In this document: one piece after another, positions 8,780 through 18,396 of the stretch
How positions within the stretch are numbered: position 1 is the first letter of the stretch
How the letters are laid out: each line of letters starts with the position of its first letter
From: Mucilaginibacter sp. PPCGB 2223
Lineage (GTDB): Bacteria; Bacteroidota; Bacteroidia; Sphingobacteriales; Sphingobacteriaceae
Length of the DNA stretch: 64,000 bases
Assembly: GCF_001705515.1 (NCBI RefSeq)
Contig: NZ_MDJS01000002.1
Span: forward strand, 248,001-312,000
Direction of reading: 5' to 3'
Notes under the pieces: model-generated
Told to the model about the DNA's origin: nothing
The model's database searches: none
What the model saw: only the letters and a program-made list of their open reading frames with translations
Translations under genes and position numbers: made by a program

Positions 8780-10402
8780 ATGAATTTTAGCAATAAAATA
8801 ATAAAAAGAATTATAGGTGTTACTGTCTTTGCCTGCATAGTTGGAGTGATAAGCAGTTGCACTAAAGATGTAACGGAAAATCCGTTAGATTCAGTGAGCT
8901 TGGATCAGTACTTCAGAAGTAACAAGGATATAACCGCGGCTTTAGCGGGTATGTATACCTCGTTCCAGGAAGAGATGACCGGCCCGGGTACCGGAAGCGA
9001 TGCGGGAGGCGATAAGACAGAAGCGTATGGTGGCCGATACAATTATTGGGGCGAAGGCCGGTCGGATAATTTTGACCGTGGCCAGTATAACAACAATACC
9101 TCTACCGAGTTATCATTTAATGCCATTACCATTAACAACGCGACAGCCGATTGGGGTGGTTTATACCGTACTATATACAGGGCCAATACCAATATCAAGT
9201 ACATACCACAGGTTCCTCAGTACGATAATCTGGCCACTGCAACCATTGTAAACAACGCGTTGGCACAAAGCTATGCCATGCGTGCCGAATGCTACTTTTA
9301 TCTTGTTAGGGTTTGGGGTGATGCCGTAGTATGGACAACGCCTTATACCGATGCAACCCAGCCGCCGGCGAAAACCAGAGTGCCTAAAGCGCAAATTATC
9401 GATTCGGTGATTATTCCCGATTTGACTAAAGCTTACTCGTTGATCCAAAAAAACCAAACCCCGGTTGTTTGGAATATTAACGAAGGCGCAATTTGTGCTA
9501 TGATGGCCGATGTGTACATGTGGCGCGCAGGTCAGCCAAATGGCAGCCAGTCTGACTATCAAAATGCTATTACCTGGATACAGAAGCTGTTTACAGCAAA
9601 ATCGCCTTTGGGTACTGCTTATACCGGCACATCTGCTACCAACCTGGAAAGTCAGGCTACCTGGAAGAACGCATTTCTTACTCCGGCGGCATCACCAGAA
9701 GGTATTTGGAGCATCAACTGGGATAATACAGTAAATGGCTGCGCCTGTTTGCCTATGACCACCCAGTTAAGTAATAACCCGGCGCAAATGGATACGGCGC
9801 TTTACTTTAGATGGAAAAAGAATAACAAAGTGGATACCCGTTTTGGTAAAACGATAGATACCCTTGCTACACCAACCGGCTCGTACCTGGCTCACGGCGA
9901 CAAAACTTTGAAATACTTTGTTACCAACTATAACGCAGCCAACATCCTTGCAACTGGCCAAACAGCATTAAACTTAAATGTTTATTTGGTAATGTATCGT
10001 TTGAGTGATATTTATTTAACCCTGGCCGAGGCCTACGCCCAAACCGGCGACCTGGTTAACGCGCTTAAATACCTCAACTTTATTTATGTGCGGGCAAGGA
10101 ACCCAATTCCACCGGCAACAACGGTTACTCCAATTCCGGCAACGCAATATACCACTACTGCAGCTATGGAGAATGCTATTTTGCTGGAAAGACAATATGA
10201 GTTATTCGGCGAAGGTAAGCGTTGGTTCGATCTGGTGCGTACAGGCAATGTGAAAACCGTGATGGACCCGATAGTATCGCGTCGTCAACGGATATTTGGT
10301 ACCGCACAAACAGGTTTCCAGGATTTGAATAAGATATACTGGCCGTTAAGTCAAAACGCGCTTAATGCTAACCGTTTATTAACCCAAAATGCCGGCTATT
10401 AA
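8780..10402 (+). CDS. susD: SusD/RagB-family surface glycan-binding lipoprotein
   Basis: A 540-residue lipoprotein paired with SusC. The N-terminus has a charged, hydrophobic leader with lipobox VISSC (lipidated Cys27), followed by TKDVTENPLDSVSLDQYF, typical of SusD starts. The tetratricopeptide-like helical core includes RAECYFYLVRVWGD, and the C-terminal region contains LLERQYELFGEGKRWFDLVRTG, the most conserved RagB/SusD segment. It closes over SusC at the cell surface and binds the oligosaccharide. The 20-bp gap to the next lipoprotein gene and the 11-bp gap from susC indicate one operon. Ligand identity cannot be predicted from sequence because binding residues vary between families. 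Confidence 0.95.
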   Translation: MNFSNKIIKRIIGVTVFACIVGVISSCTKDVTENPLDSVSLDQYFRSNKDITAALAGMYTSFQEEMTGPGTGSDAGGDKTEAYGGRYNYWGEGRSDNFDRGQYNNNTSTELSFNAITINNATADWGGLYRTIYRANTNIKYIPQVPQYDNLATATIVNNALAQSYAMRAECYFYLVRVWGDAVVWTTPYTDATQPPAKTRVPKAQIIDSVIIPDLTKAYSLIQKNQTPVVWNINEGAICAMMADVYMWRAGQPNGSQSDYQNAITWIQKLFTAKSPLGTAYTGTSATNLESQATWKNAFLTPAASPEGIWSINWDNTVNGCACLPMTTQLSNNPAQMDTALYFRWKKNNKVDTRFGKTIDTLATPTGSYLAHGDKTLKYFVTNYNAANILATGQTALNLNVYLVMYRLSDIYLTLAEAYAQTGDLVNALKYLNFIYVRARNPIPPATTVTPIPATQYTTTAAMENAILLERQYELFGEGKRWFDLVRTGNVKTVMDPIVSRRQRIFGTAQTGFQDLNKIYWPLSQNALNANRLLTQNAGY

Positions 10403-10421
10403 TCATTAAAGCATAATCGAA

Positions 10422-11120
10422 ATGAAAAAGATCAAATATATCATAATAATGCTGGTGGTGTTATCGTCGGCGGCAATCATCATGCCCGGTTGTATGAAGT
10501 TGCAGAAAGACTTTACCCGCAGCACAACAGATACCCTCGATGCACATCTCAACAAAACAGCGTGGGCATACTTAAAGTCGCGTGCGTATCAAAACGCTAC
10601 GCCAAGCGATACCCTGTTCCGCAGGATGTACGACGCGATCATCTATTCGGGTATTGATACCAACGAATACATTAAGCCTAACCGCACCTATTTGTTTCTA
10701 AACCAGGCTGCAGCTAAAGCAGTTTGGGCGGGAGTATTTACCTCCGCAAATAAGGCCGGTACCAGTTGGAAGAGTTACCCCGCAGCGGATGTAAAAAATT
10801 ACCTGCAATACCTGATTTTGCAGGGGCAATATACGCACTATAATTTGCCGGTATACGACGTCGTAGCCAATACCCTGCTTGCGCCAGGCACTTATGCCAC
10901 AAACCCGGTGAACTTTAAATTTAACTTTACCTCGGCACCGTTTATACCAAACCCAACGTCGACGATGACCATTAAGGTGCTTAATGCGTCGCCAAGCAAT
11001 ACATCCGACTATCCAATACAATTGAATGGATCGATGAACGTAAATACCAGCGATTTATTAGCAACCAATGGCGTTGTGGATGTAATGTCGGTTGCTGTAA
11101 ACCCTAATTTACCGCAATAA
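10422..11120 (+). CDS. Lipoprotein with FAS1 (fasciclin)-like domain, in the SusE position
   Basis: A 232-residue lipoprotein with lipobox MPGC (Cys24). The rest resembles a single degenerate fasciclin/FAS1 fold. An early helix contains FRRMYDAI, YLFLNQAAAKAVW stands where FAS1 proteins have the FAPTNxAF strand-helix, VKNYLQYLILQGQY matches the helix before the H1 region, and the end NGVVDVMSVAV mimics the NGVVHVIDxVL motif. It lies 20 bp after susD and before a strong terminator, the position where accessory surface glycan-binding proteins (SusE/SusF-like) are usually encoded. A role as surface adhesin or glycan binder is inferred from location. The FAS1 call is based on motif resemblance only. 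Confidence 0.65.
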   Translation: MKKIKYIIIMLVVLSSAAIIMPGCMKLQKDFTRSTTDTLDAHLNKTAWAYLKSRAYQNATPSDTLFRRMYDAIIYSGIDTNEYIKPNRTYLFLNQAAAKAVWAGVFTSANKAGTSWKSYPAADVKNYLQYLILQGQYTHYNLPVYDVVANTLLAPGTYATNPVNFKFNFTSAPFIPNPTSTMTIKVLNASPSNTSDYPIQLNGSMNVNTSDLLATNGVVDVMSVAVNPNLPQ

Positions 11121-11149
11121 CTAAATTGTAATACCCCCCTCTTTAATAT

Positions 11150-11191
11150 AAGTTAACAGAGTGTTATATACAGCACCCTGTTAACTTTTTT
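11150..11191 (+). terminator. Rho-independent terminator after the SusCD operon
   Basis: AAGTTAACAG (11150-11159) pairs exactly with CTGTTAACTT (11178-11187), with a partly paired inner region, followed by a T run to 11191. It separates the SusCD-lipoprotein unit from the GH95 gene, whose start is 41 bp further on. Confidence 0.8.
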
Positions 11192-11232
11192 AATTTAATC
11201 CACTGTCAGCTATCTTACCTCAAACCTTTTAA

Positions 11233-13800
11233 ATGAATTTAACTAAATATGCCGCTTTCGCTACTGCCCTGTTAATAAGCGAAGTAGCCTTTGCCCAAAG
11301 GCATCAGTATGATAACAACCTTAAACTATGGTACAACAAACCGGCAACCGCATGGGAAGAAGCCCTGCCTTTAGGCAACGGCACTACCGGGGCAATGGTT
11401 TTTGGCAAGGTTGTGCACGAGCGTTTTCAGCTCAACGATCATACCCTATGGTCGGGCTACCCGGTTGATGGTAACAACCCCAGGGGCCCTGAGTATTTGC
11501 CCCAGGTACGCCAGGCTATTTTTGATGGCGATTATACCAAAGGTGCAGCTCTGTTTAAAAAAGGTTTGCAGGGTACTTACTCGGCCAGGTATCTGCCCTT
11601 GGGCGATCTGCACCTCGATTTTAAATTTAACGATACTACAGCCAGCAATTACTATCGCGATCTGGACCTGAACAACGCCATCGCTACAGTAAAATATAAA
11701 GCCGATGGCGTAAACTATACCCGCCAAACCTGGATAAGTTATCCTGGCAGGGTAATGGCAGTGCGCATTACCGCGGATAAAAAAGGTGCAATTAATTTTG
11801 CCGCGAGCCTAAGCAGCAAGCTGCATTTTAATGTAGCCGAAAAAAGCAATGATGAGCTGGTGCTTAAAGGTAAAGCGCCTAAATATGTAGCCAACCGCGA
11901 TTACGAACCCCAGCAGGTAGTGTATGATGATGCCAAAGGCGAAGGGATGAACTTCCGGATCGATCTGAAGGCAATAGCTTCGGGCGGGTCAATCAAAACC
12001 AATAACAACATATTAGAGATAACCGGCGCCGACGCCGTGACCTTATATTTAACCGAAGCTACCAGCTTTAACGGTTTTGATCATTCGCCGGGTTTGCAGG
12101 GTAAAGATCCGGCAATGGCAGCAAACGCTCACATGGATAACGCATTAAAAAATGGTTATGATAAGCTGAAAGCAGCCCATATTGCCGATTACCAAAAACT
12201 GTTTAAACGGGTAAAATTCGATCTGGGTGCCGATGCGGGGATGTTGAAACAACCTACCGATGAGCGTTTGAGGCATTTTAACTTTGATACCCCCGATAGG
12301 CAGCTGCAAACCTTATATTACCAATACGGGCGTTATTTACTGATAGCCAGCTCAAGGCCAGGTACGCCGCCGGCAAACCTGCAAGGCATCTGGAACGATG
12401 CCGTACAACCACCCTGGGGCAGCAACTATACTACCAATATTAATACCCAGATGAATTACTGGCTGGCCGAAAACACTAACCTTCCGGAATGCCATCAACC
12501 GCTATTCGATTTTATAAAAGAGTTATCTGTTAACGGAGCTAAAACGGCTAAAATAAATTACAACATCAACGAAGGCTGGGTTGAGCACCACAACTCGGAT
12601 ATCTGGGCCAAAACATCAACCGTAGGCAATTACGATACCGACCCGAAAGCCAGCACGCGTTATTCGGCATGGCCAATGGGCGGGGCGTGGTTGAGTACGC
12701 ATTTGTACGAACATTATTTGTTTACCGGCGATAAGGTGTTCTTAAGCAAAACTGGTTACCCCTTGATGAAAGGCGCGGCCTTGTTTATGCTCAACTGGCT
12801 CATCAAAGATCCTAAAACAGGTTACCTCATTACTAACCCCGGGGTATCGCCAGAAAACTCGGTTAAGATTAACGGTAAGGAATACGAGATCAGCATGGCC
12901 AGCACCATGGATATGTCGATCATCCGCGAGCTGTTCAACAATTGCATCGCATCCGCGAAAGCTTTAAATACTGATGCCGCATTTGTAACCCGTTTGCAAA
13001 AGGCCGAAACACAATTATATCCTTTACACATTGGGCAGTACGGGCAGTTACAGGAGTGGTTCCAGGATTGGGACGACCCGAAAGATACGCACCGCCATAT
13101 TTCGCATCTGTTTGGTTTGTTCCCGGGTAAGTTTATTTCGGTTGAAAGCACGCCCGACCTGGCTGCGGCAGCTAAACAGTCGATGATCTTCAGGGGCGAT
13201 GTAAGTACAGGCTGGTCGATGGCCTGGAAGGTAAACTGGTGGGCACGTTTGCACGATGGTAACCATGCTTATAAAATACTGGCTTCGGCATTCAATTTTA
13301 TCGACCCGACATCGACCATTAAGATGACAGGTGGCGGAACTTTCCCCAACCTGTTCGATGCGCACCCGCCATTCCAGATCGACGGCAATTTTGGCGGCTC
13401 GGCAGGTATGACCGAAATGCTGCTGCAAAGCCACACCGGCGCGCTTGAATTATTGCCAGCCCTGCCTGATGCCTGGCCAAGCGGTAGTATAAGCGGTATT
13501 AAAGCCCGCGGCAACTTTGAAGTGACTATTAACTGGAGCAATGGCAAATTGAACAAAGCGGTAATTACTTCGAACGACGGCGGTAACTGCAGGGTGAGCA
13601 GCGCTACGCCAATAAAGGTTGCTGGAGTAACATTCAAACAGGCATCAGGTGCAAACCCAAACACTTTGGATCAGTGCGAGCCTAAGCCGGAATATCAAAA
13701 GAAAGATGGAGTAACGCTAACCGATCTGCCTGTAGCTAAACAATACACCATCGATTTTAAAACCGAAAAAGGTAAAAAATATACCATCGTACCTTTATAA
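11233..13800 (+). CDS. Glycoside hydrolase family 95 (alpha-L-fucosidase / alpha-L-galactosidase)
   Basis: An 855-residue exported inverting glycosidase. The signal peptide ends EVAFA before QRHQ. The N-terminal beta-sandwich starts with [19 protein letters not shown], a GH95 signature. The (alpha/alpha)6 barrel carries the active site as in Bifidobacterium AfcA. N402 and N404 lie in [10 protein letters not shown], the acid E541 in VSPENS, and D717 in [14 protein letters not shown]95 members remove terminal alpha-1,2-L-fucose, and some remove alpha-L-galactose from hemicelluloses. It opens a four-gene block (GH95, GH29-like, GH31, lyase-like), with 10 bp to the next gene. An independent promoter is likely because a terminator precedes it. 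Fucose versus L-galactose specificity is undetermined. Confidence 0.92.
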   Translation: MNLTKYAAFATALLISEVAFAQRHQYDNNLKLWYNKPATAWEEALPLGNGTTGAMVFGKVVHERFQLNDHTLWSGYPVDGNNPRGPEYLPQVRQAIFDGDYTKGAALFKKGLQGTYSARYLPLGDLHLDFKFNDTTASNYYRDLDLNNAIATVKYKADGVNYTRQTWISYPGRVMAVRITADKKGAINFAASLSSKLHFNVAEKSNDELVLKGKAPKYVANRDYEPQQVVYDDAKGEGMNFRIDLKAIASGGSIKTNNNILEITGADAVTLYLTEATSFNGFDHSPGLQGKDPAMAANAHMDNALKNGYDKLKAAHIADYQKLFKRVKFDLGADAGMLKQPTDERLRHFNFDTPDRQLQTLYYQYGRYLLIASSRPGTPPANLQGIWNDAVQPPWGSNYTTNINTQMNYWLAENTNLPECHQPLFDFIKELSVNGAKTAKINYNINEGWVEHHNSDIWAKTSTVGNYDTDPKASTRYSAWPMGGAWLSTHLYEHYLFTGDKVFLSKTGYPLMKGAALFMLNWLIKDPKTGYLITNPGVSPENSVKINGKEYEISMASTMDMSIIRELFNNCIASAKALNTDAAFVTRLQKAETQLYPLHIGQYGQLQEWFQDWDDPKDTHRHISHLFGLFPGKFISVESTPDLAAAAKQSMIFRGDVSTGWSMAWKVNWWARLHDGNHAYKILASAFNFIDPTSTIKMTGGGTFPNLFDAHPPFQIDGNFGGSAGMTEMLLQSHTGALELLPALPDAWPSGSISGIKARGNFEVTINWSNGKLNKAVITSNDGGNCRVSSATPIKVAGVTFKQASGANPNTLDQCEPKPEYQKKDGVTLTDLPVAKQYTIDFKTEKGKKYTIVPL

Positions 13801-13810
13801 ATAAACACTA

Positions 13811-14794
13811 ATGATGAAACGCTGTTGTTTTTTATTGCTGCTTTTACTGTGTATCAAGGTGCATGCGCAGGATAGGGCTGCCTGGATGCAAAAGGCAAAA
13901 TTTGGTGTGATGACGCATTACCTGCCCGACTGGTTGCGCCAAACCGAGAACCTTAAAATTGATGTAGCCAAATGGAACGAACTGATCGATCATTTTGATG
14001 TGAATGCTTTAGCCGACCAGGTTAAAGGTGTTGGCGCATCGTACATGATATTTACCATCGGGCAAAACTCGGGCTTTTATGATGCACCGAATAGCACTTA
14101 TGATAAGATAGTCGGCATTAAACCAAGCAAATGCTCCAGGCGCGATTTGATAGCCGACCTGTCGGACGCTTTGCATAAACGCGGTTTAAAACTCATCGTT
14201 TACATGCCATCGGGTGCGCCTAACGGCGATTCGACAGCTAAAAGAGCTTTACAATGGCAAAACGGCCCGCATCCTAACAAAGAATTTCAAAACAACTGGG
14301 AACAGATCATCAGGGAATGGTCGGTACGATGGGGTACAAAAGTTGATGGTTGGTGGTTTGATGGTTGTTACTGGCCCAATATCATGTACCGTACTGAAAC
14401 CACGCCCAATTTTAAAAGCTTCGCGGCCGCGGCACGGGCGGGTAACCCTAACAGTATTGTAGGTTTTAACCCGGGAGTTTTTTACCGGCTCAGCAGCATT
14501 ACTCCTTACGAAGACTACATTGCCGGCGAGATCAATAAAGACGACCTGGTGACCATTAACCACCCATACGATGGTAAGGTAGATGACAAACAGATACATG
14601 CCCTGAGTAACCTTGGCGAAAAATGGGGCATGGGCAAACCGCGTTTTACTTTGGAGCAGATCATCGGTTATACCAAAAAAATAAACGATGCAGGCGGCGC
14701 CATGACCTGGGACGCGCCCATACAAAGCAGTGGGTTAATCTATCCGGCATATATTGAACAGTTAAGTGCGATAGGCAAAACCATATCCCGTTAA
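13811..14794 (+). CDS. Putative alpha-L-fucosidase, GH29-like
   Basis: A 327-residue protein with a signal peptide ending KVHA before QDRA. The body is a short GH29-type TIM barrel with WMQKAKFGVMTHYLPDW at the start, ADQVKGVGASYMIFTIGQN, and VDGWWFDGCYW. In that last motif D184 occupies the position of the GH29 nucleophile. The C-terminal beta-sandwich common in GH29 is absent, so it is shorter than classic fucosidases (about 450 residues). The acid/base is not evident by eye. With GH95 10 bp upstream it probably handles a second fucose linkage or a related deoxy-sugar. It could belong to a GH29-related family of different specificity. Confidence 0.72.
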   Translation: MMKRCCFLLLLLLCIKVHAQDRAAWMQKAKFGVMTHYLPDWLRQTENLKIDVAKWNELIDHFDVNALADQVKGVGASYMIFTIGQNSGFYDAPNSTYDKIVGIKPSKCSRRDLIADLSDALHKRGLKLIVYMPSGAPNGDSTAKRALQWQNGPHPNKEFQNNWEQIIREWSVRWGTKVDGWWFDGCYWPNIMYRTETTPNFKSFAAAARAGNPNSIVGFNPGVFYRLSSITPYEDYIAGEINKDDLVTINHPYDGKVDDKQIHALSNLGEKWGMGKPRFTLEQIIGYTKKINDAGGAMTWDAPIQSSGLIYPAYIEQLSAIGKTISR

Positions 14795-14876
14795 GGCAAA
14801 AAAGCTGAATAACAAGCCAACACCCGATAACAAACAATTGTCCATTATACATTAATTGCGGCATTGTAAGCCTGAT

Positions 14877-17030
14877 ATGAAATTTTTGAAATACGCTTTA
14901 TGTGGTTTGTTTTTGCTTGCCGCAATATCATTAAATGCCCAGCAATTAAACTGGAATGAGGTTGAACCCGGCATATGGAAAGCTGTTGCCGGCAAACCCG
15001 AAGCTTTCGACCTGCTGAAGGCCGGAGGCGCTGTGCCTTACCATGCCGGCCTGGCCGAAATGGGCGAAACCAAATTTCCCTTGCAGCAGGCGGATATCAG
15101 CGCTAAAATTATTGATGGTAAAACCTATCTGAGCTTCCCGCTCGAAAAGGAAGAGCAGTTATATGGTTTCGGGTTGAACTTTCAAACCGTGCACCAGCGC
15201 GGTAAAATATTAACCCTGCATGTAGACAATTATGCCGGTAAGGACGATGGGCATACGCATTGCCCCACACCTTTTTATGTATCATCCAAAGGATACGGCG
15301 TTTTTATCAATTGTGCCCGTTACATTAAAGTTTACGCCGGTACTGCCGTGATGCGCGATAGCAAAACGCCGGCCAAAGTGCAGGACAGGAACCTGGATAA
15401 GAATTGGGTATCGAAACCCTATTCGGATAATGTAGAGATGCTGGTACCTGCCGAAGGAGCCGAGATCTACGTATTTGGCGGGCCAACGGCTATGGACGCT
15501 GTGCGCCGGTATAACCTGTTAAATGGTGGTGGTTGCCTGCCGCCGCGCTGGGGCCTGGGCTTTACCCAGCGTATGCAGCGCTTAACCGATGCCAACGGCG
15601 TTGCCGAAGAAGCCAGGGCTTTTGAAGATAAAGGCTATCCGTTGGATTTTATCGGGTTGGAGCCGGGCTGGCAAAGCAAATCGTACCCTTGTACTTTTGA
15701 GTGGGATAAAACCCGTTTCCCCGAACCTAAAGCACTGGTACAGGATATGCTGAAAAAAGGCATCCGCATTAATTTATGGACTAACCCATACATATCGCCC
15801 GAGGCACCGATCTATAAAAATATTCTGCCTTATACCGGCACTTTTACCGTTTGGAACGGGGCCGTGGCCGATATCAGCATGCCCGAAGCCAGGAAGATCT
15901 TTTTCGGCCAGTTGGGTAAAGATAAAGTGGATATCGGCGTAAGCGGTTATAAAATGGACGAGGTTGATGGTGGCGATGTTTACCTGTGGCCCGATGTGGC
16001 AGTTTTTCCGTCGGGCCATAGCGCCGAGCAAATGCGCCAAACTTACGGAGTGATGATGCAGCGCTACATTACCGAGTTATACCACGATAAAAACCAGCGC
16101 ACTTATGGTTTGGTGCGCGCATCAAATGGTGGCGGCAGCAGGTTACCTTATGTTATTTACAACGATTATTATAACCACCAGGATTTTATTACGGCTTTAA
16201 TTAACAGTGGTTTTGCCGGCGTATTGTGGACTCCAGAAGTACGCGCCTCAAAAACTGCCGAGGAATGGTTGCGCAGGTTCCAATCGAACATATTTTCGCC
16301 GATGGCGATGATCAATGCCTGGGCCAGCGGTACCAAACCCTGGACTTTCCCCGAAGTGGCCGAGCTGGTAAAACAACTGGCTAACCTGCGTATGCAGATG
16401 ATGCCATATTGGTACAGCGAGTTTGCCAAATACCACTTTCAGGGCATACCGCCGTTCAGGGCTATGAATTTGGAGCCGGGCTTTCAAGGTATTGAGGTAG
16501 CAAAAGATGTCGCGCCTAAGAAGAAAGTAAACCTCGAAGAAAACCCGTACGAAGAGGCGTCGCAAAAAGAAATAAAAGACCAGTACATGGCTGGTGAAAA
16601 TATCCTGGTAGCACCCATGTTTACCGGGCAAACAACCCGCACCGTCATCTTACCCAAAGGTAAATGGTATGATTTTTATACCGGCAAGCTGGCCGGCGAT
16701 GGGCAGGTAATCACCGTTACGCCGGGTTTGGACAAGATACCGGTGTATGTAAAGGACGGCGGTATTATCCCCATGATGCCCGCTATGCTGCATGCGCCAA
16801 AGGCAGGTGACAAAGTAGATATCGAAGTGCGTTATTACGGCGATAAGCCCGGCGTATATCGCTTATATGACGACGACGGCGAAACTTTTAATTACGAAAA
16901 AGGCGAGTACAGCTTTAGGGATATCAAGGTTGAAAAGGTAAATGGTCAGTTAAAAGGCAGTATCAGCAACGCGGCAGCCGGCAAACCAAATACCGTGGGT
17001 AAGGTTACTTTTAAAATGATGACGGAGTAG
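14877..17030 (+). CDS. Glycoside hydrolase family 31 alpha-glycosidase
   Basis: A 717-residue exported enzyme. The start at 14877 was chosen over the in-frame ATG at 14856 because it begins a clean signal peptide (MKFLKYALCGLFLL, cleavage after SLNA). An N-terminal galactose-mutarotase-like sandwich is followed by the GH31 barrel. LPPRWGLGFTQRM starts the barrel region, FIGLEPGWQ follows, and YKMDEVDGG carries the likely nucleophile D361. The usual GGD-type acid/base motif is replaced by a WTPEVRASKTAEEW stretch, seen in an atypical branch of GH31. A C-terminal DUF5110-like sheet domain ends the protein. GH31 covers alpha-glucosidase, alpha-xylosidase and alpha-galactosidase activities; I cannot choose among them. 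A 6-bp stem with GCA loop (17032-17046) follows the stop without a T tract. Confidence 0.88.
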   Translation: MKFLKYALCGLFLLAAISLNAQQLNWNEVEPGIWKAVAGKPEAFDLLKAGGAVPYHAGLAEMGETKFPLQQADISAKIIDGKTYLSFPLEKEEQLYGFGLNFQTVHQRGKILTLHVDNYAGKDDGHTHCPTPFYVSSKGYGVFINCARYIKVYAGTAVMRDSKTPAKVQDRNLDKNWVSKPYSDNVEMLVPAEGAEIYVFGGPTAMDAVRRYNLLNGGGCLPPRWGLGFTQRMQRLTDANGVAEEARAFEDKGYPLDFIGLEPGWQSKSYPCTFEWDKTRFPEPKALVQDMLKKGIRINLWTNPYISPEAPIYKNILPYTGTFTVWNGAVADISMPEARKIFFGQLGKDKVDIGVSGYKMDEVDGGDVYLWPDVAVFPSGHSAEQMRQTYGVMMQRYITELYHDKNQRTYGLVRASNGGGSRLPYVIYNDYYNHQDFITALINSGFAGVLWTPEVRASKTAEEWLRRFQSNIFSPMAMINAWASGTKPWTFPEVAELVKQLANLRMQMMPYWYSEFAKYHFQGIPPFRAMNLEPGFQGIEVAKDVAPKKKVNLEENPYEEASQKEIKDQYMAGENILVAPMFTGQTTRTVILPKGKWYDFYTGKLAGDGQVITVTPGLDKIPVYVKDGGIIPMMPAMLHAPKAGDKVDIEVRYYGDKPGVYRLYDDDGETFNYEKGEYSFRDIKVEKVNGQLKGSISNAAAGKPNTVGKVTFKMMTE

Positions 17031-17170
17031 AGGCGATGCAATCGCCAGAACACGTTAAGCGCTCGTTACAAACGAACGCAAGTATCAAGGTCAATCCGTG
17101 CCTAAGGCATCTTGCTAATATCGCTGAATAATTTGATGTTTTAAGCGTATATCTTCGCTAAACTAAGGAT

Positions 17171-18346
17171 ATGAAAAATATTATAACCGCTTTTTTATTC
17201 GTTTCGCTTTCGGCCTTTACTATGGTAAAACCTGCCGATGAGCCCGCATTTAAAACAGAAATTATTGCCACGCTACGCAAAAGTGTAATGGCCGAGGCCG
17301 AGTGGGCCATGCAGCAGAAACCGATAACAGTAACAGCCGAAACCTGCAGCCGCAGCGCGGGCGGTAAGCACGATTTTTATTCGGAAGGCGATTACTGGTG
17401 GCCCGATCCTAAAAACCCGAACGGTCCGTACATCCAAAGGGATGGCATGACCAACCCCGAGAACTTTGTGGCGCACCGGTTGGCGATGATCCGTTTTAGC
17501 AGGATCATCGGTGCATTGGCATCTGCTTACAAACTTACGCATGATGTTAAATATGTTAAACACGCTATCGTGCATCTTAGAGCATGGTTTATTGATCCGG
17601 AAACGTTGATGAACCCTAACCTGCAATATGCGCAGGCCTTAAAAGGTATTACTACCGGCAGGGGTATCGGTATTATCGATACCATTCAACTGATGGAAGT
17701 AGTACAGGGCCTGATGGCGATGGAAAACGACAAAGCCATAGATAAAAACGTGGTAAGAGGCGTTAAAGATTGGTTCGCACAATACATCGTATGGTTAACC
17801 ACCAGCAAAAACGGAGCAGAAGAAAAAGCGGCTAAAAATAATCACGGTACCTGCTGGGCTATGCAAACCGCCTGCTTTGCACGTTTTACGCATAATCAAA
17901 CGGTGATGGATAGCTGTAGCAACCGTTATAAATACATTTTTCTGCCAAACCAGGTAGCGGCCGATGGAAGCCTGCCGCTGGAGCTGAAACGTACCAAACC
18001 ATTTGGCTATTCCATTTTTGATCTGGATGCCTTGACTACACTTTGTCAGATACTATCTACCAAAAACAATAATCTTTGGGAGTATCAGACAGTTGACGGC
18101 CGCTCGATAAAAACAGCAATCAGTTATTTATACCCTTTTCTTAACGATAAAAGCAAGTGGCCCTTTGCGCACGATGTGATGTATTGGGACGAGTGGCCCG
18201 TAGCACAGCCTTCGCTGGTGTTTGGTGCGATGGCTTATCAGAACGTTGAATGGCTCAACACCTGGAAGCGCCTCAATCACGACCCGAAAGTTGAAGAGGT
18301 GATCAGGAATTTGCCGGTACGGCATCCGCTGATCTGGATGGATTAA
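17171..18346 (+). CDS. Alginate_lyase-superfamily protein (PL5/PL38-like)
   Basis: A 391-residue protein with an N-terminal hydrophobic segment (MKNIITAFLFVSLSAFT), probably a signal peptide. It shows the (alpha/alpha)-toroid pattern of the alginate_lyase Pfam family. FYSEGDYWWPDPKNPNGPY lies near the start, NNHGTCWAMQTACF in the middle (H225 is a candidate catalytic histidine), and FGYSIFDLDALTTLCQ later. Proteins of this fold cleave uronate-containing polymers such as alginate or glucuronan by beta-elimination. Together with PL6 it argues for an acidic polysaccharide. A TATCTTCG sequence at 17150-17157, one mismatch from TAnnTTTG, stands just upstream. The gene ends 8 bp before a bidirectional hairpin facing uxaA. 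Exact PL family membership needs a profile search. Confidence 0.75.
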   Translation: MKNIITAFLFVSLSAFTMVKPADEPAFKTEIIATLRKSVMAEAEWAMQQKPITVTAETCSRSAGGKHDFYSEGDYWWPDPKNPNGPYIQRDGMTNPENFVAHRLAMIRFSRIIGALASAYKLTHDVKYVKHAIVHLRAWFIDPETLMNPNLQYAQALKGITTGRGIGIIDTIQLMEVVQGLMAMENDKAIDKNVVRGVKDWFAQYIVWLTTSKNGAEEKAAKNNHGTCWAMQTACFARFTHNQTVMDSCSNRYKYIFLPNQVAADGSLPLELKRTKPFGYSIFDLDALTTLCQILSTKNNNLWEYQTVDGRSIKTAISYLYPFLNDKSKWPFAHDVMYWDEWPVAQPSLVFGAMAYQNVEWLNTWKRLNHDPKVEEVIRNLPVRHPLIWMD

Positions 18347-18353
18347 GCGTTTG

Positions 18354-18384
18354 GATTTGACAACTTTTTAAAAGTTGTCAAATC
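18354..18384. terminator. Bidirectional terminator between convergent genes
   Basis: GATTTGACAACTTTT (18354-18368) pairs with AAAAGTTGTCAAATC (18370-18384), a 15-bp perfect inverted repeat with a one-base centre. It is flanked by T-rich and A-rich inner ends, so it can act in both directions between the lyase-like gene and uxaA. Confidence 0.75.
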
Positions 18385-18396
18385 TTGAATACGGCT

